A DNA stretch of 64,000 nucleotides from Struthidea cinerea (Eukaryota; Chordata; Aves; Passeriformes; Corcoracidae): the NCBI GenBank assembly GCA_013397865.1, contig VZTI01003935.1:910159-974158 (forward strand), read 5' to 3'. Positions 1 through 33,852 of the stretch are shown here, in pieces; position 1 is the first letter of the stretch; each line of letters starts with the position of its first letter. Made by a program: the position numbers and the translations under genes. The notes beneath the pieces are model-generated. The model searched no databases, was not told the DNA's origin, and saw only the letters and a program-made list of their open reading frames with translations.

Positions 1-241
1 GCCCTAAGCAGGAGGGCAAAAAGGAGAGAGAAAAAGGGCATTTTGGAAGAAAGCACAAGGTGCAGGAACACAGAGAGGCAGGCATATACAATGGTGGTTT
101 TATTCATAACACCTTCAGCTCGGGCTGCAATTATTTCAGTTTTTAAAGTTAAATCCGGTCAGCGATTGAGGAAAAGGAAAAAAAAAAACCAAATAGTCCC
201 TGTGTGCACAAACAATGCAGCTCTGAATAATACACGGTAAG

Positions 242-247
242 TTTATT
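242..247 (-). terminator. Probable GARS1 polyadenylation signal AATAAA
   Basis: On the minus strand AATAAA lies about 65 nt past the stop codon and is followed by a T-rich stretch, so cleavage would fall near 215-230. Two other AATAAA copies exist: 311-316, which overlaps the TAA stop and is unlikely to be used, and 99-104, which would give a longer 3' UTR. Which is used cannot be told from sequence alone. Nothing else is recognisable in 1-240. Confidence 0.55.
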
Positions 248-311
248 TCATTATTAACATGAACAGTAAAAAGTGGACATTTGGACAGGATTTTACTTCA
301 GGTCCTTTCCT

Positions 312-21231
<20,920 letters not shown>

Positions 21232-23990
21232 CTAGAAGGAGAAAAAGAACAATACAGATTCATTCTTCGAATGCCACAGATGAGACCTCCCCTTCTTCCA
21301 CCTCCCCTGGCAATCCAAAAGGAGAGTTTTGTCCAGCCTGCACACAGGTCTCCAGAGGCTGCAAGTGAGAAACACGTTTGAGAGTTAGCAGAAGTGGACT
21401 TCATTAGAGAAATTCAACCACCCCACACAACTGTTAAATCCCAGACCTGCTATTAAATCTCCATGTGTAAATATATTCCTCTGTGTACATCCGATTTCCA
21501 CAAATTCCTGGTTTCTGTCTTTGAAGATGCACTAAGTGGATTCTCAGATGCTGAACACAGGCTTTGTGCTCTTTCTCCTTCAGCAACGCTTCTCTTCCTT
21601 CTACCCCTTCCCTTTTCTTTAAAACCTACAACCATTTCAAACTTCTTTTCCTCTGTTCTATCTGATCAAAACTGGCCAGTAAGGACATAAATTTTCAGAC
21701 GGTCTCACAGAAGACAGATACTTGCAGCCCAAAGCCTAAGCAAAGAAAGCATTGCGTTTTGTGTGAGAATTATTATTTTTACAACCTGTTCAGTAACTTT
21801 GAGATACAGCAGAGTCAACAAAAAATTAAAAATACCCTTGAAAAAAAATAAAACCCAAAGCCTAAATATTTCAGAGCAGCAAAACCCTGCACTGGGCTTA
21901 CAGGAGGTCTTGAGCTGACTCAAATCACCACCACCTTGTTACAATTCCACAAAGGTCTCGCTGCCCTGTGGGGATGATTCTCCCCTTTCAGCCCAGGCAA
22001 GTGCTCAATCCCTATACACCTGACAGGGTTCTTTTCTGAATATGACCCTCAGCTGTCATGTCCAGCTTGCTCCTGGAGATAAATTAACTAAAAGTCTTCC
22101 TTTGAGTCCACTCTTCTTCACCAAAACCAAGATCTATCTTGAATTACTCAGAAGGACAAAGGTGCTGGAGGGAAAAAGCACAGAGATGTCAAAGCTGCCC
22201 CAAGTGGGACGTTCTAAAAATGGGATGCTCCAAGTTCAGCATTTTTCTTGCACCTTGCATATCTTGAGCTTAAAAAAAAGAAAAAAAAAAAGCCCCCATA
22301 ATCCACAGAGATTACAACATTTCCACGACACCAACTTTTCCTAAATTCTGAACTTTCCTGACACTAATGTTACAGGTAACTGAGCAAGCAAAGAGAAGAG
22401 AATACACAGATTGCCATTCTGTAATCAGATTAGAAAAGATAAAAGTGCTTCAGAGACTGAGGGGTTCAAAGGCTCATTTTATTAATAAAAGGAAGTCTCC
22501 AAGGACCGTATTAAAACACACACAAGGAGAAGAAGGAAAAAATAAGAATCCTCTCAGGATTAACCCCATCAGCTACAAGAATGGAACAAATCTGCTGTTT
22601 CCTTCCTGTTCACTACTTATACCAAAACGTGAAAGTTTCACTCTGGGGCTGAGGACTGCAACTGCCATTCCTGGGTAACGTGGCAGAGGGTGGGATCTGA
22701 TCTGGTGTTTTTTTCTTTTAAAGTAGTAAGTCCAAATTGCCTTTGTTGAGCCAGGGGGGTCGGCAGTAGAAAAACATGAAGGCAGCAGCAAAGCTGACTC
22801 AACAGAGCCCTCACCCTGCTCACTGCTGAGCATCCAAAAGCAGCACATAGCAACTCTTTGTCTTGACCTATAAGTAAGAATGCTCAGACATAGGCAAGGA
22901 GAAGAAAAAAAAAACCAAAAAACACAACTGAAGCAAATAATTACGCCTGCTGACAGGACTCAATCTAATTAAAGCTCCGATCTCGAGCCCTGCCCAAGAG
23001 GAGGAGTGCACAGCAGCACTCGATGTGGCAAATTTTGCTGCAGCTTTGTCCCACAGACCGGCAAAGCAGGGAGGGATCCACCCCTGGATCACGGCAGCTT
23101 ATTGCATCAGGCACTGCTGCAGGAAGATAGGCTGCTCCCTCTCCATAGGCTGAGTCCCTTAGGTTTAATTAAACCACTTCTCCTGGAGCTGCCAGACACA
23201 GATCCCTGCATCCAGAGGCATCAACTACCCCGATCTTTGTTACTCCCTCCTTTTCCTCCTGTGCAAATATCCCCAGGAATTACTACAGCCAGTTGTACAA
23301 CACAATGCGTGTGGCCCCAGCTGGACAATTTTTTTTCGCTTGACACCCCACACCCCAGTTTCAACCCCTGAAAAGAAGGGGTGCGTTGGTACTCACAGGC
23401 AAATGACAGCACCCAGGATTTTAAACTAAATAAATTGGCTGGTTTTAGAGACCATCGCTTTATTTACAAGCAGCTCTCTTGCCACGGCATTATGCTGTAC
23501 AGTGATTCATAATAAAAACTCACTGAAGTGCTGGCATAATTAGAGGGCCATAAATCCACTCGTTTAATGGAGAAACACACGCACAAATCTGCGAATACAA
23601 GGGACACACGCATAGCTCTGTGTGCGGCTAAGGAGAATAATATGGATTCAGCCACTTAAAGGAGGCACATGGGGGACACACGGGCGCAGGTCTGGCAGGT
23701 GGAGAAGGGAGGAAAAGAAACTCCACAAGATCCATTAGCGTACACAGCCAAGGTGCCAAGACTTATTTAGGAAACGAAAAGCCGACCAAATCCTTCTCAG
23801 GTAAGAAGGATGATAAAGGTAAAAGGAGGGAGATGGGAAGAGAATGCCATGCAGCCCCAGCTAAAAGGACACATCACCTACCTAGATAATTCAGAATGAT
23901 GAAATGGAAAATATGCAGAGGAATTACCATCCCTTACTGCATCAGGCAAACACGCAACTCCAGAGAACGTCATTTACCTCCGAAGCCCGG
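21232..23990. other. GARS1 intron 1, visible part
   Basis: No exon or named repeat is seen. The stretch 23430-23660 is AT-rich with homeodomain-type sites (CATAATTAGAG, CATAAATCC, ATAATAAAA) and may be conserved regulatory DNA, though only an alignment could show it. Confidence 0.5.
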
Positions 23991-24481
23991 CACAAACTCA
24001 GCTCTAAGGGGACACCACCGCGTGACCCCAAAGGGACGAGGAGACCTACGGGGGCCGTTTTACACGGCAGACACGAAGAGGGGCCCCAAGGCAGGGCACA
24101 GGGAGCGCCACCCGGGCACAGCCAGCCGGGGAGGGGACACCCAGGTAGGCTGACGCAGACATCCAGCCCAGCCAGGGAGCCCCGGCACCGCGGGGAGGGC
24201 AAAGACCCATGGGGGGAAACCCGCACGCGATACCCTCCCGCACCGCCTGTGCCCGAGGGGCCACCCCGCACCCCGGGACCAGCGCTGGGCAGGGACCCCG
24301 GGGACACCCATGAGGACACCCAGGGGACCCCTCCAGGCCGCGCAGTGCCCGGAGCCGCCGCAGCGCCCGGGGGGATGCGCCAAGACCCCTCCGCAGGGCG
24401 GGCAACCCCGGGGGGGGGCGGCCCGGGGGCACCTCCCACAGCCCGCCCGACCCCCGGGCGACACCCCCGAGCCCCCGCGGC

Positions 24482-24897
24482 NNNNNNNNNNNNNNNNNNN
24501 NNNNNNNNNNNNNNNNNNNNNNNNNNNNNNNNNNNNNNNNNNNNNNNNNNNNNNNNNNNNNNNNNNNNNNNNNNNNNNNNNNNNNNNNNNNNNNNNNNNN
24601 NNNNNNNNNNNNNNNNNNNNNNNNNNNNNNNNNNNNNNNNNNNNNNNNNNNNNNNNNNNNNNNNNNNNNNNNNNNNNNNNNNNNNNNNNNNNNNNNNNNN
24701 NNNNNNNNNNNNNNNNNNNNNNNNNNNNNNNNNNNNNNNNNNNNNNNNNNNNNNNNNNNNNNNNNNNNNNNNNNNNNNNNNNNNNNNNNNNNNNNNNNNN
24801 NNNNNNNNNNNNNNNNNNNNNNNNNNNNNNNNNNNNNNNNNNNNNNNNNNNNNNNNNNNNNNNNNNNNNNNNNNNNNNNNNNNNNNNNNNNNNNNNN
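24482..24897. other. Assembly gap, 416 N, probably hiding GARS1 exon 1
   Basis: The Ns sit in extremely GC-rich DNA. All reading frames that cross them are artefacts. The gap length is as written and may not be the true size. Confidence 0.9.
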
Positions 24898-24900
24898 GGG

Positions 24901-25300
24901 GGACACAGGGCACCCCCGAAGCGTGGCCGGCCCCGGGGCGGGGGGACACCGCTGAGCAGCCCCTCCGGCCCGCACAAGGGTTTGCCTGTGGTGGGGGGTA
25001 CTGGACTCCCCCGCGGTGTGCGTAGGGCCGGGCAGTGCTTGCTCTCGCCCACCGCCCAGGTGACACATGTCACACCCCAAAAGTGTGGCTGTCCTTGGGG
25101 TTGGGGGCACCCCACTGTTCCTGAGCGCCATCATCCTCCCCCATCCCCCAGCCCCACACCAGGGCTTGTGCTGTGTCTCCTGGGGCAGGGCGGTACCTGT
25201 CCCCACCCAGGTGACACAGGTCAGCCCCAAAGTGTGGGATGTCCCCGAGCATCCCCCCGGCCCCACAGCAGGACTCTGCACCGCCCACCCGCGCCCTCTC
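24901..25300. repeat. GC-rich tandem repeat, about 150-160 bp unit, beside the gap
   Basis: Blocks recur in order: CCAGGTGACACA (near 25056 and 25207), then CCCCAAAGTGTGG-like, then a CCCCACACCAGGG-like block (also near 24968 as CCCGCACAAGGG and 25260 as CCCCACAGCAGG). About two and a half diverged units are visible. Confidence 0.65.
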
Positions 25301-25650
25301 TGCACAGTGTCCCCTTGTCCCAGAGCCGCATTCCCAGCGCGTGCCCCCCGCCTTGGGGCAGGGACTCGCAGGGGGCAAAGGAGGATTGCGGGGGGCTGAA
25401 GGGGGGATGTTGTTTTTTCAATCAGCCGCAGTATTTGAGCTCCAAAGGCTTTGTAGCTTTTGGGCTCGGCGCTGTTTTGCTTTGTGCTGATCCACGGCCA
25501 TCCCTTGCTGCCCGGGGGCTGTGCAGGGTGGGCAGCACCCGCTGCCGGACCCTCGGGGTGGGTTTAGGGCCGCGGGCGGGAGGCCAAGTCCTGCTTTCCC
25601 CAGTGTGGGGGGTCTTCCCTGGGAGTCAGGCCAAGCCCACGTCAGGCAGA

Positions 25651-28050
25651 GGAGCCGTGACGAGCACGGTGCCACAGGAGAACTTCCCATCCCCAGGAGT
25701 TAAACCCTCTGTGGAGGAGAATCCAAACACTGGTTACATAAAAGAAATTTTAAGGCAAATTTAAAAAAATGTATATTTCCCACACATGCTTTTCCCACTG
25801 CCCTCCTCCTCCTCACCCTCTCCCCTTCTCCCCCTCCCACTCCCGGAGCCGGGAGCATCGGCACTGATGCAATGTTGGCGTAATTGGAGTATTCCGGCTG
25901 CTATTTTGTACCTGTCTGTTTATTTGAGAGACAGCCTCAACCTCCTAATGAACGCGTCTGAATATTTATCTGCTGCTCCTGAATGGTGCATTTGTGTTTC
26001 AAATGCTTAACTGTTATTTTTATTTAGCTGCAAATTGCTGTTTTTATTTCGCTGGCATACCTGCTTGGAAGTTGCTGTAGCATGAGGTTAATGCCGAGCT
26101 GTTTTCTATTTCTGATTTTTTTTTTTTTAATTAATCCTGTGCTGATAAAAGTGTAAGGACTGGCTCTGCAGTCCCCTTCTAGCTTGTCATGGAGCTAAGA
26201 TGTGAAGATTGCGGAATCAGCCTCGGAAGGAGCTGGCTCCTGGAGGAATGAGGAATCCCAACCAGCTGGGATGGTAGAGGAAACATGGGCAGAACCCTGG
26301 GAGATGGGAAACCCCAGTGACCAGGAGCAGCTCTGCTCTATGCTACACTTGAAGGTACCTGTACCAAGTGGCAACATTTCTCAAAAATCACTTTTATTTT
26401 CTCCTTCTAGAAGGTTTCCTCCCCTCCTCAGTGATAGAGGCTTGGTCCTTAGGGCAGCACACTGCAGGATGGAGATGGGCCAGACTGGTGCTTTGAGCCT
26501 TTTTCCCTGGATAAAATCCTGCCTTGCACAAGATCCTGACCCCAGCAACATATCTCCGTGGAGGTAAAACATGCCTGGGACCAGTTCCCAGCACTGTCAC
26601 CAGCTGGTAAGGGACAACCACAACACAAGGGCCAAAAAGACCTCCTCCCTGCCCATTCCCAACTAACTGTGGATGCAGCTCTTCACACGAAGGACTTCAA
26701 GAAGCATCTGGCTGAGAGCACCTATAGAGCAAGACCTGTCCTTGTGAATAAATCCTTCATGCTGTATTTGACTGCCCACACTCTGGGCTAGCACAAGGTT
26801 TGGGCTGTACAGTCAACCTGAACCTCTAAAATTGTGTTGGGCTTTTTTTTTTTTTAGATAAAGGAACAAAGCAATAAAAGAAGAAAAAATGGAAGAAATC
26901 GGAAGGTGAACACATTTTTGGAGCAAAGTTGAAGGCAGGTTGGTAGAGAGCCCACAAGGAAACCCCAGCTGCCCCTTTTGTGATGGTACTGCTGAAGATG
27001 GAGAGTGTGATTTGGTGTCCTTAGATCCGGGGCACACTGCTGGATCCTTGCTAGGTTGTGCAGGATGGGAGAAAAATCAAGCAGGGTTTTGCACCAAGCT
27101 ATAGCTGACACGAGAGACCGTGAGCAAACTGGACCCCCAGAACTAGGTCACATCTGGGGTTGGTTGGACCCCATCTCCAAGCTGATTTCAGTGGGAAGGG
27201 CTAAATATTTCTGACAATAATCAAGAAACTAATAAAAGAGCTAAAAAAAAAAGCTGTACATCCACGTGGAGCTGGGTGAAAGGGCTTTGTGCATCTTCTG
27301 CCAATGGAGGGTCTGTGGGCACAAACCCACAGTGTGCCTGTGCCTTCTTCCCCACCCTCTTCGGTCCTGGGGTGCTGCCAGACTGCTCTGACCACTCTGT
27401 CAGAGATGATCTCTGTGTCTGGTGCTGGTTTGCCAGGAGGACCCACTGCTGGCATCATCTTTGACACCCCTCGGGCGGCTGAACCACCAGTGCTCCTGGG
27501 CACACCATCGCCACTGGCTGACACCTCACAACTGCCCAGGGCCCAGCTTTCCCCCTCCTTTTGAATCTGATTCCAGCTCTGTGCCTCTCTGCACCTGATA
27601 AGCATCCTGGTAGGGGCTGTTTGAACATGCCCACGTTAGTTCTCTGCTCTGTACCCCTCAAAAGGACCCCAAGGGGCAGGATGGGATCTAGGAAGTGCAT
27701 TACTCCATCCCCTTCTGGGGTGGCCTGTGAAAAGCCATCTCCATTACCTTCCCTGGTTATGAAATGGGACACTGTCACCCCCAGCACAATAGGGGAGATT
27801 TACTGCATGATGGAATTTGCAGGAAGATACAAAGGAAGAGGGGGTTCAGGCCTCGTCCTCTCTTTCAGCCTACAAACTTTTGGGTGCAGAAACAGAGAGG
27901 TGTCAGCATCCCTGAAAGATCTGGGGCTGTTAAAGATACGTGAGAAGGAAGAGAAGAAACGTGGCTGTGTGTCTCCCCCTGCTCTCCATGGGGACCAGCA
28001 GCAGTGGGGGAGCAACGAGACCACAGAACGGGGGACAGGAGGGAGCCTGC
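25651..28050. other. Intergenic, no gene seen
   Basis: No coding exon or CR1 is recognised. The block 25850-26110 is AT-rich after the CpG island and contains TTTATTTAGCTGC and TTTTTATTTCGC, which looks like conserved regulatory DNA by eye only. Short poly-T runs occur near 26120 and 26840. Confidence 0.5.
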
Positions 28051-28750
28051 AGTGGATGTGAAGGGATGGAGAGGCGGGCAGAGCCCTGCGCCTGCCACAG
28101 GGGATTTTTTTTTTTTGGTGGAGGGAAAGGAGGAGAAACCCTTCGCAGAGGCGTAAGGAGGGGGAAAGGTGCAGGGAAGGGGAGGGGGAAGGAGCCACAG
28201 GCAGGAGTCCATGGCTGCTGGGATCGGCGCGGCTTCTCGGTTCGCAAACACATTCACGCTCCACCGCATTTACGTCTCGGCGCATTTTCCTGGCAGATGC
28301 TCCAGCCCCGCCGGCAGAAACCCCTCGGAACCCCCCAAACCCGAAGGCGTGCAGAGGGATGGGGGCGGGCGAGGGGGTGTCGGAGGGGTCTGGGCTGTGT
28401 TCGGGGGTTCCCTCGGCCGGGGCAGGGAGGGGACCGGGTCCCGGTGCCACTAGATGGCAGGCGGCCCCGCTGCCGATCCCGATCCCGCTCCCTCTCCCGC
28501 CGCATCCCGGCCCCGGCGCGGGGCCTCCCGGCTCCCCGGCATCCCCGCTGCGCTCTGCGAGCAGCGCCCGGGACAGGCTTTCCGTGCCGGCATCCCTTGG
28601 AAAACCGAGGGGCACCCGAGCCCGAGCCAAAGGGTCTTTCGCAATGCGGGGCGACGGCGGGGACGGTCCTGGGAGGCTCCGACGCCTTCCCGAGACAAAA
28701 TCCTCCCTTTCCCTTCCCTCCCGCCCGCGCTTTTGGTTTTCTTCTGTTTT
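28050..28750. promoter_or_regulatory. CpG-rich island upstream of GARS1
   Basis: CpG density is high, most of all from 28220 to 28700. Overlapping long frames on both strands are the usual effect of few stop codons in GC-rich DNA. It could be an alternative or noncoding promoter, or an insulator given the CTCF site inside it. Confidence 0.5.
28447..28460 (+). promoter_or_regulatory. Consensus CTCF-binding motif
   Basis: CCACTAGATGGCAG fits the vertebrate CTCF core CCASYAGRKGGCRS at all 14 positions. It lies in the CpG island about 3.5 kb upstream of the GARS1 promoter. Confidence 0.7.
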
Positions 28751-31617
28751 TCTTTCCTTTTTTATTTTCCCCTATCCCTCTCCAAAGGGCTGCCTGCTTT
28801 TCCCTAGCTCGTTTCAAGCATCAGGGTTGCAAAACCAGACAGATGCACCCTCCAAACGCAGGCTGAGCTGCAGCGATGTGCACACATGGTCCAAGCTGAT
28901 TTCCCAACACTGGGGGATTTTTAGGCTGGCAGTAAACTAAGCAGGGCCTGAGGCAGTCTAATAAATAGCTTCACCTGACTTTCCTCTATAGGACTGCATT
29001 TTTTCAGCCTTCGAAACTGCGGCTGCATCCAGCCTGCTCCTAGGGTACAGGTCCCAGCTCCTGCCTTCCTCCAAGGAAAAATGGTGAGAGAAATACCTGG
29101 GCCTCATCCAAACCCATGGCACAGAGCATGCAGATAACCACGGGATAAATCCCTAGGCCCTGTTGTCACCTCTGGAGGTCAAGTTGGCTGCAACAACCAT
29201 CTCCGCTCCTTTCGGTGCGTCCCTCCTTCCATGAACCGTTCCAAGGGTTATGCTGCTCTGTCCCTGGGCTACCTGCAGGTACGGGTGTTCTGAGGGTCCA
29301 TCTGCATGTGGAGTTTCCACGTGCTTTACTGTCATCACCCCTGTTCTGGATATGAAGAATTGGACTATTTGGTGTGCGTGTGTGGGAGACACTCTGGATG
29401 TTACCGAAACTCAACCCCTCCTGGGACAGCGCTTTTTTTAGACTGAAATAGGAAGCACAAACCTCACCCTGAGCTTCCTCTAGGGTTTGGTTCTTCCTAG
29501 AGGTTTCTCCTTACTGGAAATTTCTTTTCTGCACCTCTGGCCTGGATCCAGCCAAATGCTTAAGCACAGCCTTAGCTGCAAACCTGCATTCCCACACTGT
29601 CTTCTTGGATGGGTCTTACTGTCTTGTTCCTCCTCACATTGGGAAAGTTCGTGCCTCTCCACACTCCTGCTGTGAGATGATGGCAGTAGGAAGCAGGAGT
29701 ATCAGCTTGCTTTGCTTGTGCACCAACCACAAAACTAACCCTGTACCTGTGCAGGAGGAAGAGAGTTATCAAATCTGTGAGGGCATGGGAACGCTGCATG
29801 TGAAGATCTGGGGTCCCCACGCATGAGCACCTGCAGCCCGGATGGCTACAGCTCAGCCTATCCTCATCCTCTCTGCTCTTCTCACCAGGGGATGGTCAGG
29901 TAATGCTTAAATTGCCAGTAGTGCCAGTGAATATTTGATACTGGCTGAAATGGCCAAGCAAAATCACAGCTGCTGTCACCAACAGGGACTCAAAAATTTG
30001 CCTCCATATCAATGACAAGCCACAACACCCATCCTCCAGGGACTGGGACCACCAAAAGAGTCTGATCCATTTGGTCACACCCTCCCAGCAGCTTGGACCC
30101 TGATGATCTCCCAGGTTTGGCTGTGTAAGAGCTCTGATGGAAATTCATTATGATTTCTCGACCCTTCCCCTGCCATGAATTTAAATTCCTCAAACCCTAA
30201 TGCACAGAATTGAAGCGCATATTGATTAAGGACCTTTTATGGATGTCTTGCAGAGCATATTAAAAGTTATTTAAAACTTGCATTCCAGTATTAATGACTC
30301 CTGTCTCCAGCACTTTGGAGCAATCCAGTCTTGACTTTTAATTGAAAATCTTTAGTCAAGACAAATTCTTACAGCCAGAGAAGATGAAGTGCTTCTCCAG
30401 GTATGTGCCACAGAGGGGCTTTCAACCTCAAGGTTTCCAGGTGGCCGTGACACTCTGGAGAGGAGTCTCTGTCCTTCAAGTGGGTGAGTGTGGGTTGTTC
30501 TCTGAGGAGCCAGGTCTTTGGGCTTTCTCTCAAGGTGCTGCAGAACAGGTGTTTCACTGCTCCATCACTCAAAGCAATGAAATGGGAAAGATTAATAACC
30601 TCCTTCAAAAGGGCAGTCACTGCATCCATGTGCAGAAAAATGTGGTACCTCAGGGCTGGTGGTGCTCCCACATCCCACTTCCAACAGCACCGGTGAATAT
30701 CCACGAGCCAAACAAATCTGAGCCAATTACTGCTGTCACCAGGTTGAACACCTCGTGCCTCCTTGGTCGTGTTTTCTTCTGCCTCTGTATCTGATCCAGT
30801 GGCTTCTTCCCAGCCATGAAGCTTGGGTCTGAAAGGGCACCTTGGCTTGAAAACACCCCCAGAGAGGATGTGGGATTTTATAGAAGGAGCAGCAAGAGAA
30901 GTCACCTTGGGACTGCCAGCACCTTGGTGGAGATAGCACTTTGTTTAATATTTGCTGGCTCCATGATGGCTGGGGTCTACGTTGTGGTTTGGTGTAGGAA
31001 ACCAAGGTCTTGCATGTTATAAAGCCTTGTTTCAGTGTTATCTTCCTGCTCCATGACTGGAGCCTTCAACCTGATAGGGAAAGGGGCTTTGTCTTTGCAT
31101 TCCCTTTGCCTCCAAGGAGAAACAAGCCCTCAATAAATGTGTCTCTGAATGTGCCTCCTCTGAAAGGAAATCAATATTTTCCATCCAGTCTCTGGTGGGA
31201 CAGGATGTTGAACAGGCACAATCAGTGCCTTCACCCCCCCCCATGGGCCTGGAGCCAGGGGAACTCCAAGACCACAGGGATTTCCAGGTCACATCAGCAC
31301 AGGACAGGAGAGTTCCCCTGTGCATCAGAGGGGACCTCTGACCATGACAGCAAGGAATCAGTACTGGCCACGACCTGCTGTGATTCTGGTTTGAAAAACC
31401 TTCCTCCATCCGCTGATTGCACGCTAAATGATTGTTTGATTTTTTTATGACCGCATGTAAAACATGAACCAGCTGGGACCCAAAGTGCTTCTCTGCACCG
31501 TGAGTGGCTTTCCTGTAAGTCTCATCAAAGCCACCCGTCACCCGACACTACCCCAGGGACTGAGCTGTCCATTCAGCTGGTCACACGTGCAGTACAGCTG
31601 CGCTTCTTATGCATGGG

Positions 31618-31672
31618 GGAGTTTGAACCGGTTGATCTTTATGGTCCCTCCCAACCCAAACCACCCTGTGAC
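31618..31672 (+). mobile_element. CR1 3' tail fragment
   Basis: GATCTTTATGGTCCCTCCCA followed by ACCCAAACCA and CTGTGACTCTG is the CR1 terminal segment, heavily truncated. Confidence 0.8.
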
Positions 31673-33792
31673 TCTGCCATTTACATCCTGAGAGGAGTCA
31701 CAACCACCAGCACCATTCAGGTGGTGAATAACCATTACCCCACAGAAGGATACAAAGAGGAAATATTTTGCCAGAAGCTGTACTTTTTTTCCTTAAATAT
31801 TCATTTTGTTCATTCTCTGTTTTCAGCTTCTTGGTGCTTTCCTTGTCCCACCCATCCTGAAGAGAGAGAAATAAGCAGAGCTTTAGTTTCACATCCAAAG
31901 ATGGTCGATGCCTCCTTTCCTCCCAGGTGGTAAAAGTGCTGCTCCACAACTGGCTGTGCCATTGTGGGGTTTACAGGGTAATGGAGTCTGCCTGTGTTTC
32001 CAAGGATTTTTATTGTTCTTTTTGCTGATTTTTCCTTGTGAGTCACGCAGTTATGGGCTTGATTCTCTGGGTCAAGTGCTTGGCTGGAAACCATGGTTCA
32101 TCAGGCTGCAAGCAAACCAAGTATTTGTCCCTGTGATGTCCAGGAGTTAAAAATCATGAGCTAAACCTCCAAAACCCAATCTGAGGCATCCTCGAGGCCC
32201 AATGTCCACATATTGACCTAATTTTTTCAGATTTTTAACCAACAGTAAGAGCTATAAACTCCAAGGGTAGGCAGGAGTGCATCACCTATGCCTTGACTAT
32301 CTTAAAGAGGGTGTGTGGTGCTGTAGTTGTGAGTATGAAGACGACCTTGCCAAACACCACCCAGACTTTCCAAATTGCGATGTTTTGTGCATGTGGAGAG
32401 ACCTGAATGTAGCCCTTGGGAAAGAGTCCATCAAATAACCAACACATCCTTCTCCTCCCCAGTCTCCAGTGCCCACAGATGAAAATGGCATTACCACGGG
32501 ACTACCTGCAGGCAGTGAGTTATGATTAAAATGGTGCTAATTTATAATAAATGGAGCACTCAGATGGAAAAGTCCAGTTAAGTCTCCTAACTGTGCCCCG
32601 GGGTGGCTGTGTGCTCAGGGACACCCTCCCCTCACTGTTGTACCACAGCGCTGTACATCATCTTCCAACACCATGATGAAGGGACTTTGGTTTTGCTTTG
32701 AGGCAAGAGTTTTGTTGTTCAAGGACAAAGCAAGACCCTGGCCTCTTCCCACACCCTTTTATTTTTTTAGTTGTTTGGTTTTTCATTTGCCTGTTTGTTT
32801 TAATTTGCATGGAAGGCTGGAGTTGGTTTTCTACGCACAAAATGAGGATGCTGGTTGAAACATTTGCAGAGACGGTACATTTTATGTCCAAGCAGTCTCA
32901 GATCTCAAAAACCCCAGCCAAGATGCTTCTTTCCTTATCCCTCAAGCGCTCAGCAGCAGGAGGTGGTAGCTGGGATGGAAATGAACACTTGGAGGATGCC
33001 ACAGCTGAAGCTGAAGAAAACCCACACAACACCATGTGATGCTTTCATCCCGGTGATTTCGAAGGTTGTTTTTCAAAGTCTGATGTGTTTCCTGAGTGGA
33101 GACACAGCTGCTTTGCTGTAATATTAGGCTTCTTCAAAACTGAGACCTACACATAGAAGAATCTCACCTTCCCAATGACCCCCCTGAAAATACTCAACCC
33201 AGACACTCCTCACCACTTAGGGTAACTCAGAAGACAGAAGTGAAGTGTTGTAACTTGAACTCATCTCCAATTATCTGGAATTTGTTCACACTAAATCAAA
33301 CAGAGTGAAATGTCCTACAAGCATAGTCTATAATTCATGACTCTGTTGATTTCTCTCCTAGGCTACAGTGACATCAGTAAATAACAAAAGACTGTATCCT
33401 GTCAAAAAAATCAAGGAGGAGATATCTGAGGAACTGGGCAAATGCTCTCCAAGGGACATGAAAACTGCAGTAGCCTGCCATCACCCTGTGAGAAAAATAG
33501 AGTGAAAGCACATGAGATTTAACTCATTAAAAATGCGGGTTTAATGCAGATTTGTGTTTATATATTGTAGCATCTGGAGTTTCCAATGAGTGTGACCACA
33601 TCCTCCTTGGATTCAGCAAGCCTTTAAGAGCGAACCACAAAGGAAGCACAGAAATTACTTATTTAGGGACAAAGAAAAGCTTTTGTTTTCTGTTATTTTA
33701 CAGAATGGCATTCTGACAGAACCCTGCTTATTCTGTGTTATGGAAGCAGATCCTCCTTGTCCCAAAGGACACATCCCAGTCTTCCATCTTTA

Positions 33793-33852
33793 GGACATAA
33801 TCCATTCTCCTTCCTTTAAGACACATTCCATTCCCCTGCCTTTAAGACAAGG
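33793..33852. repeat. Two-copy tandem duplication, about 30 bp
   Basis: TCCATTCTCCTTCCTTTAAG and TCCATTCCCCTGCCTTTAAG follow each other, each continuing with ACA or ACAAGG. Confidence 0.8.

Larger units (their letters stand above)
23990..25650. promoter_or_regulatory. CpG island and probable GARS1 promoter, interrupted by gap
   Basis: GC and CpG content rise sharply here and fall off after about 25650. The position, 5' to exon 2 and spanning the gap, fits the housekeeping promoter and the missing exon 1. Neither flank of the gap encodes the expected end of exon 1. In mammals this promoter also drives a divergent noncoding RNA; I cannot see one here. Confidence 0.75.

Noticed and set aside
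23904..25764. Reading frames of 350-480 codons on both strands
   Set aside because: They pass through 416 N and stop-poor CpG DNA, so their length is an artefact.
27800..28866. 276- and 308-codon overlapping frames
   Set aside because: Opposite-strand frames over the same CpG island, low-complexity R/P/G-rich, no splice or domain support.
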